From positions 212,673,553-212,737,552 of the forward strand of contig CM048552.1 in NCBI GenBank assembly GCA_026413225.1: a stretch of 64,000 nucleotides of DNA, read 5' to 3'. A model generated the notes under the pieces. That model saw only the letters and a program-made list of their open reading frames with translations, searched no databases and was not told the DNA's origin. Every line of letters begins with the position of its first letter. The first letter of the stretch is position 1. A program made the translations under genes and the position numbers. This DNA comes from Otis tarda (taxonomy: Eukaryota > Chordata > Aves > Otidiformes > Otididae). Positions 1 to 11,909 of the stretch are shown in pieces.

Positions 1-3000
1 CTTGTGTGTGCACTGAGATATTTATTATTATTTTTTTTTTTTTTTTAATTATAAGTGACTTATCCCTCACAGAATTTTTTTTTTTTATGCTGCCTTCAGC
101 AGGGTGTGCATGTGAACTTTGTTTTAATTAAGGATGAGGAATCTCTTTTACATAACTATATCCTGGCTTCTCGTGAGAGAGTGAAAACAACCCCGAGGGA
201 CCGATGAAGAGGCCGGCGAGACCGGCTGCCTCGCTGACTGGAGACCTGATTCTGATCTCTCTTAGCTTCCCTCTACCTGTGGGACACGCTCTGAGCTGGC
301 TGACAGCCATGCAAAGGGCCTGCCTCCTCATAGCTCTATTTTGGGCCACTGACCTGTGATTCTGGGCAAATGCAGAGCTGGGCAAATGTCACAGCTCTGC
401 CTGAGGTTGAAGAACAGCCAAGTGGGATGTGAATCTGCTCCTAAGCCCTTTCAGCCATGGCTTGATGCTTGCTTAGATGACTTCTACCACAATGCCCAGT
501 GCCAGGTTGTTACATTACAAGACTCCGTTCACCCATCTCCTTGGAACAGGAACGCTTGTTGCCATCCAAGTGTGGTCCCAGCAAGCAGCTGAGTTGCTTC
601 GGATTTAATAGCGATGTGGGATTGGGTCAAGGTGGTTCTCTGAGTCTTTGAGAACAAAACCAAATTGCACTGGAAGTGATGAACCTTTCAGAGGTGATTG
701 CGTATTTCTTGGTTTTGTTTTCTTAAATGCTGTCAACTAAAATTTGGTTTCAGTTGTAAAGCCTGAAAGGGATGGTGAGCAGATGAGTGAGATGTTTCTG
801 CACCATTAAGGAGGGAAAATCCAGGGTGTGTGCATGGTCCTTTGTTTTTTCTCTTAAGAAGAAAGAAGCGATAAATGTGTTAATTGTTGCAGTACTGGAA
901 GCGGGGCATGTAAATAAAAGAGGATCTCTTTCACTGTGCACAAAGAGAAATATGGAAAACAAACCACAAACTCCGTAAAGATGCTAATGAATTTTATGAG
1001 TCAAACCTGGCGTGTTGTTAGCGTCTGCCGCTTGTTTACAGCGGCCGAGTCGAGCATCGCTTTCGGAAAGTCTCGCGTGCTGGTCATAGTTTTACTGGCC
1101 TGTTATCAAAATCGCGGCGTGGCGTTGAACAAGCTCAGCTATTGATAGACTGCGCGGTTGTGAGCTTGAGGTGTCCTGCTGAAGCCGGCAATTATTTTTT
1201 GTGAAGCCAGAACACTGAAGAGGTGAGGCGTGTCTGTTTATTCCATCCAGTGATACAAAGGGCGGATAGCTTTCCGTTTTGCTGTGTTAATCCAGGCTCC
1301 AACGCTGTTGCCGCTGAGTGAGGTCCATGTTGCTTTTGTTTTTAACTTTTTATTCTCTGCCCCAGGAGCTGTCTCTAGAGAGTGCCTAGAAATGTGGGTT
1401 CTCTTGTCAAAATAAGTAGGGTTTTAATGCTCAACTCTTAACGTTTTATTGAAGTGGCAATTCATGCCTTCCATCCTAAGTGTTTAGGACTTAAAATTGA
1501 TGGGAAGTAACTGGTGGTGCTGGGGCTTTACAGTTGTACGCAGCTGATGAGCCTCTGCCATCAGTCTCCTGTGAAATGAGGAAAAAAACACTTTGGAGGA
1601 GCAGATGAGCAAGGAGGTGGGGCAAAGACAAGCCAGTCGGAATAGATGTTCTTCAGCTGCTCAGCAGAGCAATATAAACCATTCCACAGAAAGGAATCTG
1701 ATGGTCATGTCACAGCTTGGATGTGCTTTGCTGTGAGTCGGTAAGTTGGAGCGTGTGCTTCTGGTGGAAGTCAACAGAGATGCAGCCTGGTGTCAGATCA
1801 GAGAAGCAGGGAAGAAGGTTGGTGTCAGCCTTGTAAATCTGAGAGGATGTGCCGAGGGCTTTAAGCACTTCAGAGTGCAGAAGCTGTAGAGAAATTCCTG
1901 ACAGTGAGATGATTTTATGAGACAGAGGCCTGAAATGAAAATCCCATCCCTGGCGTTGATGCTCAGAACAAGAACACCATAAGCTTTGCCAGGAGTGGTC
2001 ATCTAAATCTCTGCTTCATGCCGCTTGTGCCCTACAGGGAGTAGGGTCAAGTGTTGCAATCACGGTTTGAACCAGGAACAAACCTGTGAGGCTCATTCAG
2101 GAGGAAAGCGCTGCCAGCTCCCGCTCTGCTCTTTGCGCTGCTTCCATTCTGAGTGCGGTACCAGACCCGGCAGCTCCGGCCTGGCACCCACCCCAGCCGC
2201 CAGATCCGGATCTCTGCCTTGCTCCGGAGTCGCTTGCAAAATTAGTAGGGGGTGGAAGCGGAACACCCAGAACCAGAGCAGGACAGGAGCCTGGAGATGT
2301 TTCTCCTCTGCTGTAAACTTGTGTGGCCTTTCCCAGCTCCTGTAAACTGTCTCCTCATTTTATATCTGGGCAGCGGAGCTGTAGTACGCTTTCAGATATT
2401 CTGTGTACCTGGCAGACGTTGTCCCTTCACCCGCATCAGCAACATTTTGACACCGAGTAGTGTTTTCTGGAGGGATGATTTTCTGTACGTTGCTTAAAAT
2501 TTAGAAAAAGATCCTGAAATTTTATGAGCCTCTCGTGTAGGCAGAGAGTTGGCCGAGCAGGTGAGGAAGAAGTATTCTCCTGTTCTGCAGAAACTCTTGC
2601 TCGTTTTCTCTTCCAAAACTATTTCAGGGTATTGCTTTATTCCAAGCATTTGTTAATTCATTGTGCAGTGAAACGGCAGACGGTTGGTTGTTTTTGAAAG
2701 CTGCACAGATCAGAAGATGATTGAATGCGTAAGCCGTAAGCAAAGAAAAGAAGAACATCCTAAGGATGTCCATATGAAGTGTGATGCTTTCTGGACCGCT
2801 CCACAGTGATGGAGGAGGTGAGATTTTGCCCGCGCAGATCTCCTAACCCTCAGTCCTTTGAGTTTTGCTTTATTTGCTTTGGCTTCAGGGACAGCCAGTG
2901 TCTAACGCTGAGGCACTCGGTACTTTGCCGAGTGTCCCCGAAAGACTTGCAAACTTAGCCAAGCTTTTTGGGCTTGAAGGAGAAGAGTTTGAATTGCAAC

Positions 3001-3562
3001 TGGGTGCCTGTGGTTCAGGGAGGCCGTAATGATGGCGACCTTTTGAAACCTTGCTCAAGCTGGTTTTGTTGCACTGGGGCAAGAATGTTCCGTCCTTTGT
3101 TCCACCTCCTAAAAGGCAAAACTTTTTGTGTAGGCTGCTTGCAGCTTTTATAGCTTATATATATGGGGCAGGGGAAGAAGCAGGCGTAGTCTGTTAGATG
3201 TCTTCAAGCTGCCGAGAAGTCCTTCTGAATTCATGTAAGGGGGTTTTAAGATCCCAGCTGAATTTTTGCAAATCACCGTTGTCTTGATTAGCAACAGAAA
3301 TGAGCCCTCAAATGTGAATCGCTTCCAACTTCTGTGCGCGTGAACGAGTGGGACAACTCTTCACTGAGACAGACTTGTGTAGTAGAGTTCCGTGTTTCAT
3401 TCTGGACTCTTTCTTCCCCAACATCTCAGTACCATTACTGAAACGTCGTTGTTTTTCAAACGGAATAAAAACATGCATTTGATAGTTACAGATGAGGTAA
3501 AGATTTGCACTGCCTTGTGAAACCATTGGAAGTGCTCTTCTCGATACCTGTATGCATTTCAC
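1..3562. other. No gene seen; upstream or intron 1 sequence
   Basis: No ORF here resembles a known protein. It holds T runs (31-46 and 75-84), a CpG-dense spot at about 1020-1185 (listed separately) and a short TA run near 3157. It is presumably intergenic or 5'-UTR intron sequence of PAK1; which of the two cannot be told. Confidence 0.6.
1020..1185. promoter_or_regulatory. CpG-dense spot (weak regulatory candidate)
   Basis: About 17 CpG dinucleotides occur in about 165 bp, well above the surrounding CpG-poor sequence. It is not part of any repeat I recognise. It is too short for a classical CpG island; a regulatory role is only inference. Confidence 0.25.
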
Positions 3563-4482
3563 GGAATCAAACTGGGATGAGGATGGAAGGGACCTCCAGA
3601 GATGCTTTCTCTTTGAATGTCCCCCAGCATATAGAGGTGCCTGGGGTTGTTCCTTCCCAGGTGCAGGACTTTGCACTTCTCCTTGTTGAACTTCATGAGG
3701 TTCCTGCTGGCCCGTTTCTCCAGCCTGTCAAGGTCCTTCTGGTGTACCAGCAAGACCCTCTGGCCTGTCAGCCACTCCTCCCAGTTTGGCGTCATTGATA
3801 AACTGGTGGACCCCCTTGGGGTACACCGCTAGTGACTGGCCTCCGAATAGGCTTCATGACACTGATCACCACCCTCTGGGCCCGACTGTTCAGCCGTGTT
3901 CTGGTTTTGTTAGTGAGGGGGGGCCTAAGGAGGCTGTGGCCCGTGGAGGGCCCGCTGGGACTGCACCCCTAGAGCGACTACGACAAGCTGGTTTTCAGTT
4001 CACCTCACTGTTTATCCAGCCTGTACATCAGTGGCTTCTCTATGAGGATTTTATGGGAGGCAGTGTCAAAGGCCTTTCTGAAGTCCAGGTAGACGATAGC
4101 CACTGCTCTCCCCTCCTCTACCCGGCCTGTTGCTTCAATGTAGAAGTTTATGAAGCTGGTCAAACATGGCTTCCCCTTGGTGAAGCCATGCTGACTGCTA
4201 CTGATGATTTTCTTGTCCTTAATGATCCTGGCAACGGTTTCCAGAATTAGCTGCTCCATCACCTTCCCCCTGATCGAGGCGAGGCTGAGCAGCCTGTAGT
4301 TCCCTGAGTCCTCCTTCTTGAAGATTAGGAGTGACATTTGCTTTCTTCCAGTCCAAGGACACATCTCTCAGTTAACATGATTGATCAAAAATTATGAAGA
4401 CTGCCCTTGCAATTACATTTACTGACTCGCTCAGTACTCGTGAGTGCATCCCACCAGGGTCCGTGGACTTATTTTGAGTCCC
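3563..4482 (-). mobile_element. CR1 LINE fragment with RT N-terminal part, antisense
   Basis: The minus strand encodes pieces of CR1 ORF2. An RT segment contains SSQHGFTKGKPC and the motif-A-like YLDFRKAFDT at about 4060-4110; after an internal gap comes the [16 protein letters not shown] segment near 3690-3720 that lies C-terminal to the palm. The frame is broken and the 5' end missing. A shortened LTR sits inside it at 3897-3985. It is followed head-to-head by a plus-strand CR1. Confidence 0.85.
3897..3985 (+). mobile_element. Shortened solo LTR nested in CR1
   Basis: This 89-bp segment starts TGTTCTGGTTTTGTTAG and ends ACTACGACA. Both ends match those of the full solo LTR at 35132-35914 (read on its minus strand), so it is the same family with most of the interior absent. 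It interrupts CR1 sequence and is flanked by AGCCG (3892-3896) and AGCTG (3986-3990), a 5-bp duplication with one difference. It is a fossil of an avian endogenous retrovirus-type element; a 5-bp duplication fits ERVL-like families. Confidence 0.75.
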
Positions 4483-4536
4483 CATATGTGGATGTGAACA
4501 GAAGCTTCTGGAGAAGGACTAACACCTTGAGAACTT

Positions 4537-5365
4537 GACCTTGACAGGCAGGGAAGGTGGGCCCGTGCTAACCTCATGAAGTTCAACCAGGCCAAGTGCA
4601 AGGTCCTGCATGTGGATTGGGGCAATCCCAGGCACAAATACAGGCTGGGCGGAGAATGAATGGAGAGCAGCCCTGAGGAGAAGGACTTGGGAGTGATGGT
4701 GGATGAGAAGCTCAACATGAGCAGGCAATGCGCCCTTGCAGCCCGGAAGGCCAACCGCATCCTGGGCTGCATCCCCAGCAGCGTGGGCAGCAGGGCGAGG
4801 GAGGGGATTCTGCCCCTCTGCTCCGCTCTGGTGAGACCCCCCTGCAGCACTGCGTCCAGCTCTGGAGCCCCCAACATCAGAAGGACGTGGAGCTGCTGGA
4901 GAGGGTCCAGAGGAGGCCACGCAGATGCTGAGAGGGCTGGAGCAGCTCTGCTGTGAGGCCAGGCTGAGAGAGCTGGGGCTGTTCAGCCTGGAGAAGAGGA
5001 GGCTCCGGGGAGACCTGAGAGCGGCTCCCAGTGCCCAAAGGGGGCTGCAGGAAAGGTGGGGAGAGACTCTTCAGCAGGGCCTGCTGTGACAGGATGGGAG
5101 GTGATGGGTTAATGGTTTCAAAACAGAGGAAAGTAGATTCAGATCAGATATAAGGAAAAAATCTTTCACGATGAGGGTGGTAGAACAGTGTCCCAGGTTG
5201 CCCAGAGAGGTGGTGGATGCCCCATCCCTGGAAACATTCCAGGCCGGGTTGGCCGGGGCTCTGAGCAACCTGATGTGGTTGGAGATGTCCCTGCTCCTTG
5301 CAGGGGGTTTGCACTAAATGACCTTTGAAGGTCCCTTCCAACCCAAACCATTCCATGATTCTGTA
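4537..5365 (+). mobile_element. CR1 LINE 3' portion, sense
   Basis: Starts in the C-terminal ORF2 region (the CR1 'FNQAKCKVLH' segment is recognisable at nucleotide level), runs through the CR1 3' UTR and ends with the tail CCATGATTCTGTA. It is about 830 bp and 5'-truncated, as is usual for CR1. The ORF2 frame is no longer continuous. Confidence 0.9.
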
Positions 5366-6201
5366 ACTGAGCCCGTTCCTCCTCAGTCCTCCGTTCATCC
5401 CTTCTCTTCCTTCCTCCTTTGCCTGCTGACCTCAGCACTTGGTTGCTGCCAGAGGCACGACACTTGCATGACGAGCCTACTGTGGATTTGGCTTTAGATT
5501 CAAAGCCGACAGGTCATGTGGCTTTAAAGCCAGGAGACCTCTTTTGCAAAGGTTCTCCTGCTGTGCGGAGCTTCTCCCGAGGTGCTGGTGCCACGCGCGT
5601 ACACAACTTGGTTACGCCTGCCTGAGGATGCGAGTGCCGCGAGGACCGACCATGCGACCAGCTCAGACTGCCTGAACTCAGGCTGTTTGCTTTGGAAATT
5701 ACAGTTTCAGTTGCTGCTGATAACCCGGCTGATGGTTACGTTACACATTTAGCGCTCTTTTTTTAGTTCTTTCCTTAATTACTTATGTAAATAATTTCAG
5801 AAGACGTAGCGTTAATGTTGGAGGAGCTGGCGTATCCAAGGCTTGCAGCAGGTGCTGTAAGTAATCACTCTTCTAAATTAAGCGACGCTTTCCGAGGCAG
5901 TAGGTTAATTTCTGGGTAAGCCGCCTGCATACAGATTCTTAGAAGCAGCTGGATGGTGACCCAGCAAGTGACTCAGGACTTTGTGTAGCTTTAATTGCGT
6001 GAATTGTCTCGCTGAAGCCTTTCGTTTTTAGAGGAAACTGGGGCTGCCATCAAGCTTTTGCTGAAGCGGAGCTGTCGCGTTGAAATCTCTTGTCACCTGG
6101 GTCTGTGCTTCTCTTCGTAGATCGGTCTGCGCTGCCATGGGAGGTGTGTTTGGAGCATGGGCAGGCATCTCATGCTGCCCGGAGCTCGGGGTGTGTACGT
6201 G
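5366..6201. other. No gene or repeat seen
   Basis: Single-copy-looking sequence between CR1 fragments; no supported feature. Confidence 0.5.
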
Positions 6202-6249
6202 AATGACCTTTGAAGGTCCCTTCCAACCCTAACCATTCTATGATTCTAT
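6202..6249 (+). mobile_element. CR1 3' tail stub
   Basis: Only the last 48 bp of a CR1 (from GACCTTTGAAGGTCCC to the ATTCTATGATTCTATG tail), an extreme 5' truncation. Confidence 0.8.
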
Positions 6250-6390
6250 GAGTGGTCAATGTTTATGGCAAAGTCTGTGCTGCTGCGGGTTTCTGTAACG
6301 AGTGCAAGAGCATGCGAAATAGCGTTTGAGAACTTTGTGCCATTTCCTTCTCTACATTCGTGTGCGTAAGTGGATTTCTGCAAGAATAAG

Positions 6391-6817
6391 ATGCTGAGAG
6401 GGCTGGAGCAGCTCTGCTGTGAGGCCAGGCTGAGAGAGCTGGGGCTGTTCAGCCTGGAGAAGAGGAGGCTCCGGGGAGAGCTGAGAGCGGCTCCCAGTGC
6501 CCAAAGGGGGCTGCAGGAAAGGTGGGGACAAACTCTTCAGTAGGGCCTGTTGTAGTAGGGGTCATGGTTTTAAAATAGAAGGAGGGAGATTCAGATTGGA
6601 TATTAGGAAAATTTTTTTCACAATGAGAGTAGTGGAATACTGTCCCAGGTTGCCCAGAGAGGTGGTGGATGCCCCATCCCTGGAAACATTCCAGGCCAGG
6701 TTGGCCGGGGCTCTGAGCAACCTGATGTGGTTGGAGATGTCCCTGCTCCTTGCAGGGGGGTTGGACTGGGTGGCCTTTGAAGGTCCCTTCCAACCCAAAC
6801 CATTCTATGGTTCTGTA
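6391..6817 (+). mobile_element. CR1 LINE 3' portion, sense
   Basis: Begins in the CR1 'GATGCTGAGAGGGCTGG' region and ends with ATTCTATGGTTCTGTA. It is about 430 bp and aligns collinearly with the 3' half of the copy at 4537-5365. Confidence 0.9.
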
Positions 6818-7282
6818 TTTCCTCTGATTTCTCTAATGGAGTTCTCTTGGGATCTGTAAGCAGTAACTGTTGTCCTGTGGGACAGATTCTGCTCAAGTGA
6901 TGCTATCGTTAGCCTTTTGCTTTTGCATTGTCATAGCTCCGGCCAACAGTGTTCTTGTTCAAGGCTAGGAGGTCACCCACAGAAGTGTGGCCTGCTCTTG
7001 AGAAACCACTCCAAGCCCCATGAGGCTGATGGAGTCAGTGGTTTTTGTGACTTGATAATGAAATGATCTTCGTAGACTCTGCAGGACTCTGAGGAGACTG
7101 GTGAAATGTTTATTTCTGTCGCTACCCAGAGCATGGTTGTGGAGTACTTTGTCTCACGTGTAGAGTAGGAAGGTGCAGTTCTTATGAACTCAAGCTCTCT
7201 TTAGAACATGTTGTCCAAAAAGTAAGGGGAAAGGGGGAATTTGTACTTAAAGGGAATCTCATGCAAAGTGGAATAGAGCAGA

Positions 7283-7435
7283 AATCGTAGAATGGTTTGG
7301 GTGGGAAGGGACCTTCAAAGCCCACCCAGTCCAACTCCCCTGCAAGGAGCAGGGACTTCTCCAACCACATCAGGTTGCTCAGAGCCCCGGCCAACCTGGC
7401 CTGGAATGTTTCCAGGGATGGGGCATCCACCACCT
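7283..7435 (-). mobile_element. CR1 LINE 3' end, antisense
   Basis: Starts with the reverse-complemented tail (TCGTAGAATGG), then GGGACCTTCAAAGCCC and so on to the GGGGCATCCACCACC segment. It is about 150 bp and 5'-truncated. A run of 24 A lies 60 bp further on at 7496-7519. Confidence 0.88.
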
Positions 7436-9792
7436 TCTGTATGGTGCCCTTCTTCCAGAGATTCAAGAAAGGAAAGAAGTTCAGAGAACTGAATTAAAAA
7501 AAAAAAAAAAAAAAAAAAAGGATTTTTGGTGCCTCCATGTGACTATAGACTGGGACTCACCCCCTCCTCTGCTTGGTGCCTCCTGTGTCGGTGGCTGCTC
7601 AACCTAGTTATCAAGCTGGTGCTTGGAATCAGATCTATTTAGCAGGTGTATGAAGCTGCTTTTTGCACTCCTTAGCTTGTTTTTTTTTTGCTGTGGACTA
7701 TCATTTTCAGAAGGAAATGCTCTTAGGCTTGAAGCTCGGTGTTGGGATACAACCCTTTCATGTTTAAAAAAACAATAATCCAGATGACAGACTTGTGAAG
7801 GTTGAGCTCAGTTCTCGTGAACAGTGTCACAGAATGACATGGCTCTTGTAATTGGTTTAGGGGTCTGTAATCTCTTTAAATAAACCTCTTTTATCTTCTT
7901 GCTTTGTAGATTAAAACTTTACTGGTTTGTTTGCTCTGAAGTCTTGAAGAGGCACAGTTCAGATGCTAGGGCAGAGTCTAACAAACCAAAGAGTAAGTTC
8001 TACTAAACCGGATTGTTACACTATAAGCAAAAATATTCTTTCAGTCTTTGTAGAGGTGGCTACTTGGATTTAAATGAACACCTTGAACAAATCAAGAGTA
8101 GGAGTTGATTCCCTGCTCATGTCTGTTGGGTAGTGGCAGGTTCTAACCCTACATTCAGGAAGCCTTGTTTGGTGGAGAAGATGCTGTCCGCCAGCTTGAA
8201 AGCCTGGTTGAGTTCCCCACTTTGGGATGTAAACAAGATGGGTAAGCGACTTGTTTTTTCCATAGCTTCTTTACTCTGAAACCTGAAATCTTATGCGGAG
8301 CTGTGAGCAAGAAGTCCTCTTTAAATGACATTCCAATGCTGTGGGAACAGGGACCAAAAGATCTTTTAAAAGAAACAACGAGAAGGAAATCGCACTCGCT
8401 GCTGAACGCTGGCTCCCCGCTCTATGGATCTTCTGAGAGTGGATGCCTTGTGGGTTTAACAGATGGTCCGAGCGCGTACTGATGCGCTTGGATGGTCCCA
8501 GCGTATTCCCTGTGATGCTGCGAGATGCCTGCAAGGCTTGGAAACGGAGAGTTGCACCGGGCAAGAGCTGGGCAGACGGTGGTTTGGTGGTGGCAGCATA
8601 GAAACATGGTAACCTTGCACGCGTTTTCTGGGCAGCCTTTTCAAAAGGGTTCAGAATTTGACCTCTCTTAAATATTGTAGAGTTGGAGGCAGGGAAATAC
8701 AGTTTCCCAGATGATTCGGCTCTGCGGAAGCTGCAGGAGTTGAAAGCATCAGGTAATGCGATGACCAGATACTCAGCGAATGTCTTGGAGGCCGGCTTTC
8801 TGAATGGACTTCTGGAAGAGAAAGCAGAGGGCCAAATGTCCTCTGCTCCAAATTTGTGGATTTTAGGAGGGAGAAGGTCATTTAAGAGTACAGCTTTGCA
8901 TCTTTCTCACTGACTATCTTAAACTCAGTCTATCCAAATCTTTTTTTTCCAGGCTGCACGAAGAATTTGTAATGCTTTCTGTTGTTAAAAGCAGAACTTG
9001 GAGGAGGAGGAATCCTGTCCCTTACCAAAGATCTGAATGCTCCGTTAGGGGACTTGGACATTAATAACAACAAAATATTACTCCTCCAGTCTGTCCTCTG
9101 AAATAAAACGCGTCAAGCAAATTGCTGTAACGTTAGACTGAAACTTGGCAATTGCGTTTGTGTGGCAATTTGATTCTGTTCTCCTAAAATACCCCTGGAG
9201 AACATCCAAGTGTGGCTCAGCTCCCATCCCAAGAGAACCCTGCCGACGCCCTGAGCGCTCTCACGTAGGTGTGAAGCAGCAGGCTCTGACGGGGCGATCT
9301 GCGGAGTTGTTAGAAAGCCTCAAAATCTGGTTTGCTCTCCGTCTGGGAAAGGGGAACTGATACCATCCCAATTTTAACTCTGGAAGAGGAAGGGGAAATA
9401 AAAAGCTGCAGAGAACCAATTTTTTTTTTCTAGGCTGTGGAGCCAGCTGGGTGTCTTGTTCTGGCTTGCCAGCCTGCCTTCTCCTTTGGGGCTCTTTCTG
9501 AGTGACCGACAGCTGCATTCCCTCTGTGAAAATAAAACTATTTCGGTGTGGCCCGTGAACCCCGGTCCTCCACGACTGTCCTCGCTCACGGTTGCTGCGA
9601 TGAGTGCCTTACTGACCAAGATAAATGCGCAATCTCCTCTCTTTGCCCTTTCACAGTCATTGTTTGAAAAGCTCGCCGCTGCTTTTCCTTAAAAATGACT
9701 TTTGAAGTGAAGGATCCCTTTGGTTTTATTGACTATAGAGCGCGTGTGGTGATGACGGGACAGTTGCTGTGTTAGCTGAGATGCTGCAGTCT
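7436..9792. other. No gene seen; A24 run at 7496-7519
   Basis: Between two CR1 copies I see only a homopolymer (7496-7519) and unassigned sequence. The open stretches here are short and resemble nothing known. Confidence 0.5.
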
Positions 9793-10010
9793 TAGAATCA
9801 TAGAATCATAGAATGACATGGTTGGATGGGACCTATAAGATCATCTAGTCCAACTGTCTTCCCACTACCATTGCTGCCACAGCTACTAAACCATATCTTG
9901 TAGCTCCTCATCAAGCCGCCTCTTGAACACTGCCAGGGACGGCGCCTCCACCACCTCCCTGGGCAGGCCATTCCAGTGCCTGACCACTCTTGCTGGAGGA
10001 CGAAACCCTG
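9793..10010 (-). mobile_element. CR1 LINE 3' end, divergent subfamily, antisense
   Basis: Begins with the reversed octamer tail (AATCATAGAATCATAGAATG), followed by a body unlike the common CR1 type here (GGGACCTATAAGATCATCTAGTCC, CACTGCCAGGGACGG). On the minus strand the conserved '[12 protein letters not shown]' 3'-end reading is visible. It probably belongs to a different CR1 subfamily. Confidence 0.82.
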
Positions 10011-10953
10011 CTCCGAGCAGGAGCAGTTCCACTTCTCCTGGGGCCAGAGAAAAGGAATTTCCCAGGTTTTCCGCTCGGCGGTGGCAGCGGTATCGGCGTG
10101 GTTGCCGTTTGTTATGCCGTAAGTAACGGTTTAATGGCCTTGCACGCAATAAATCGCTGTTGCGTGTTGGCGTGTGGTTTTCAATAGTGTGTCAGAGAAT
10201 TACTTACGCCTTTTAATTGGCATCATTCAAGAAGGCAATATTTTGAAAATGTGATTACGATAGCAAGGGTTTGTGAAGTGGAGGGCAGACAGGCTTTCGC
10301 TTGCTCCAAAGATTTCCTGTCTAGAGAATGTGAGTCATAAACATGACAACGGTGAGATTTTCTTTTTTTTTTCCTTTGAGTCAGGCTTCTTTCCTTCTCC
10401 TGCATTTGGATTATCTTAAAAAATGGCTAGTTTCAGGGTAAAATGCAAGCATACCAACTAATCTGTGGAAGTCTTCTTGTCACTTGATAACTAAGTGCTG
10501 CTTTTAAATTGGAACGGCGCGTGTGCAGAGTTTGACTCTTGCTCCGAAACGAGCCACGTTTCAGTCCCTGAAAGAGCCACAGTCCCTTGGCTGTTTTTTA
10601 AACTCTTTTTTTTGTTGTGTGTTGATTGGGGTTTTTTCTAACGGTTGTTGTCAGGGAGCTGCGGTGGCAGCTAAAGAGGCTGTACCAAATCATTATATAT
10701 TGACTCCCAGTTGCTGCGTTGATTATTTACGGGGATCTGACTCGAACCGTAGGTGTTGGTCCTGTCTTGTGCAAGCCCCTGCTGCCTCCGGGGACCCAAA
10801 TAAAGGATCCTGTTCAGAATTAGATGCCGCAGACCCTATGCTGTTGTCAGTGAAAGAGGTGACTTCAGTTTGGGCAGGATCCAGGCCCCCTGTTCAGAGC
10901 AGTGACACGGTATGAAGCCCTCGGCTCGTGGAATTACGTGAACTGGATGCCGC
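10011..10953. other. No gene seen
   Basis: Unassigned sequence; the first 50-70 bp may still be CR1. No supported coding feature. Confidence 0.45.
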
Positions 10954-11375
10954 TTCATGGAATCGTAGAATAGTTTGTGTGGGAAGGGACCTTCAAAGCC
11001 CATCCAGTCCAACCCCCCTGCAAGGAGCAGGGACATCTCCAACCACATCAGGTTGCTCAGAGCCCCGTCCAACCTGGCCTGGAATGTTTCCAGGGATGGG
11101 GCATCCACCGCCTCTCTGGGCAACCTGGGACAGTGCTCTACAACCCTCATTGTAAAATTTTTTTTCCTAATATCTAATCTGATTCTACCTCCCTCTATTT
11201 TAAAACCATGACCCCTTGTCCTATCACACCAGGCCCTGCTGAAGAGTCTCTCCCCACCTTTCCTGCAGCCCCTTTTAGGCACTGGAAGGCCGCTCTCAGG
11301 TCTCCCCGGAGCCTCCTCTTCTCCAGGCTGAACAGCCCCAGCTCTCTCAGCCTGGCCTCACAGGAGAGGTGCTTG
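10954..11375 (-). mobile_element. CR1 LINE 3' portion, antisense
   Basis: Reversed tail (TGGAATCGTAGAATAG), then the standard CR1 3' region through CAGGCTGAACAGCCCC to CCTCACAGGAGAGGTGC. About 420 bp, uninterrupted. Confidence 0.9.
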
Positions 11376-11787
11376 GCTCCCTGCAGGCTACAGGTCAGGC
11401 ACTGGTTAAACAGGGTTAAACAGGGCTGACAGCCATGTTTCCCTCAGGGGAAACGTTCAACTATGACGTATAGTTAATTAAGCAAATATTGACCAGATAA
11501 GTGTGGAACAGGAATGGGAAGGGCCATCAACCAGTAGCAGACTGGTTTCCTGAGCATCCATGCTGTTAGATCTGGGCGCAAAGACACCATGTGGGCATCA
11601 GTTGGCTCTTGGACCTTGATGTTTCCTGCCTGTAAACCCGTCCACCTTGTCCCAGGTTGCGCTGGGGTTGGCAGCAGTTATTCTAGGGCTGTCCTGGTGG
11701 TATCTGTGGGAGAAGATGTCAATTTGGGAGGTGGTGCTGGAAAGAGGTTCTAAAAAAGCATCTGTCTCTTGTTGGTGTTACTTATCC
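11376..11787. other. No gene or repeat recognised
   Basis: About 400 bp without a recognisable feature. Confidence 0.45.
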
Positions 11788-11909
11788 AAGGCCAGGTTGG
11801 CCGGGGCTCTGAGCAACCTGATCTGATTGGAGATGTCCCTGCTTCTTGCAGGGGGGTTGGACTGGATGGCCTTTGAAGGTCCCTTCCAACCCAAACCATT
11901 GATTCTATA
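11788..11909 (+). mobile_element. CR1 3' end, sense
   Basis: The last about 120 bp of a CR1, from AAGGCCAGGTTGGCCGGG to a single-octamer tail (CATTGATTCTATAA). Confidence 0.88.

Noticed and set aside
3786-4250. 154-codon open stretch on the + strand
   Set aside because: Antisense shadow of CR1 reverse transcriptase plus LTR relic.
7496-7519. A24 run as the tail of a processed pseudogene
   Set aside because: The sequence before it is a CR1 fragment and unassigned DNA, with no recognisable mRNA-derived sequence.
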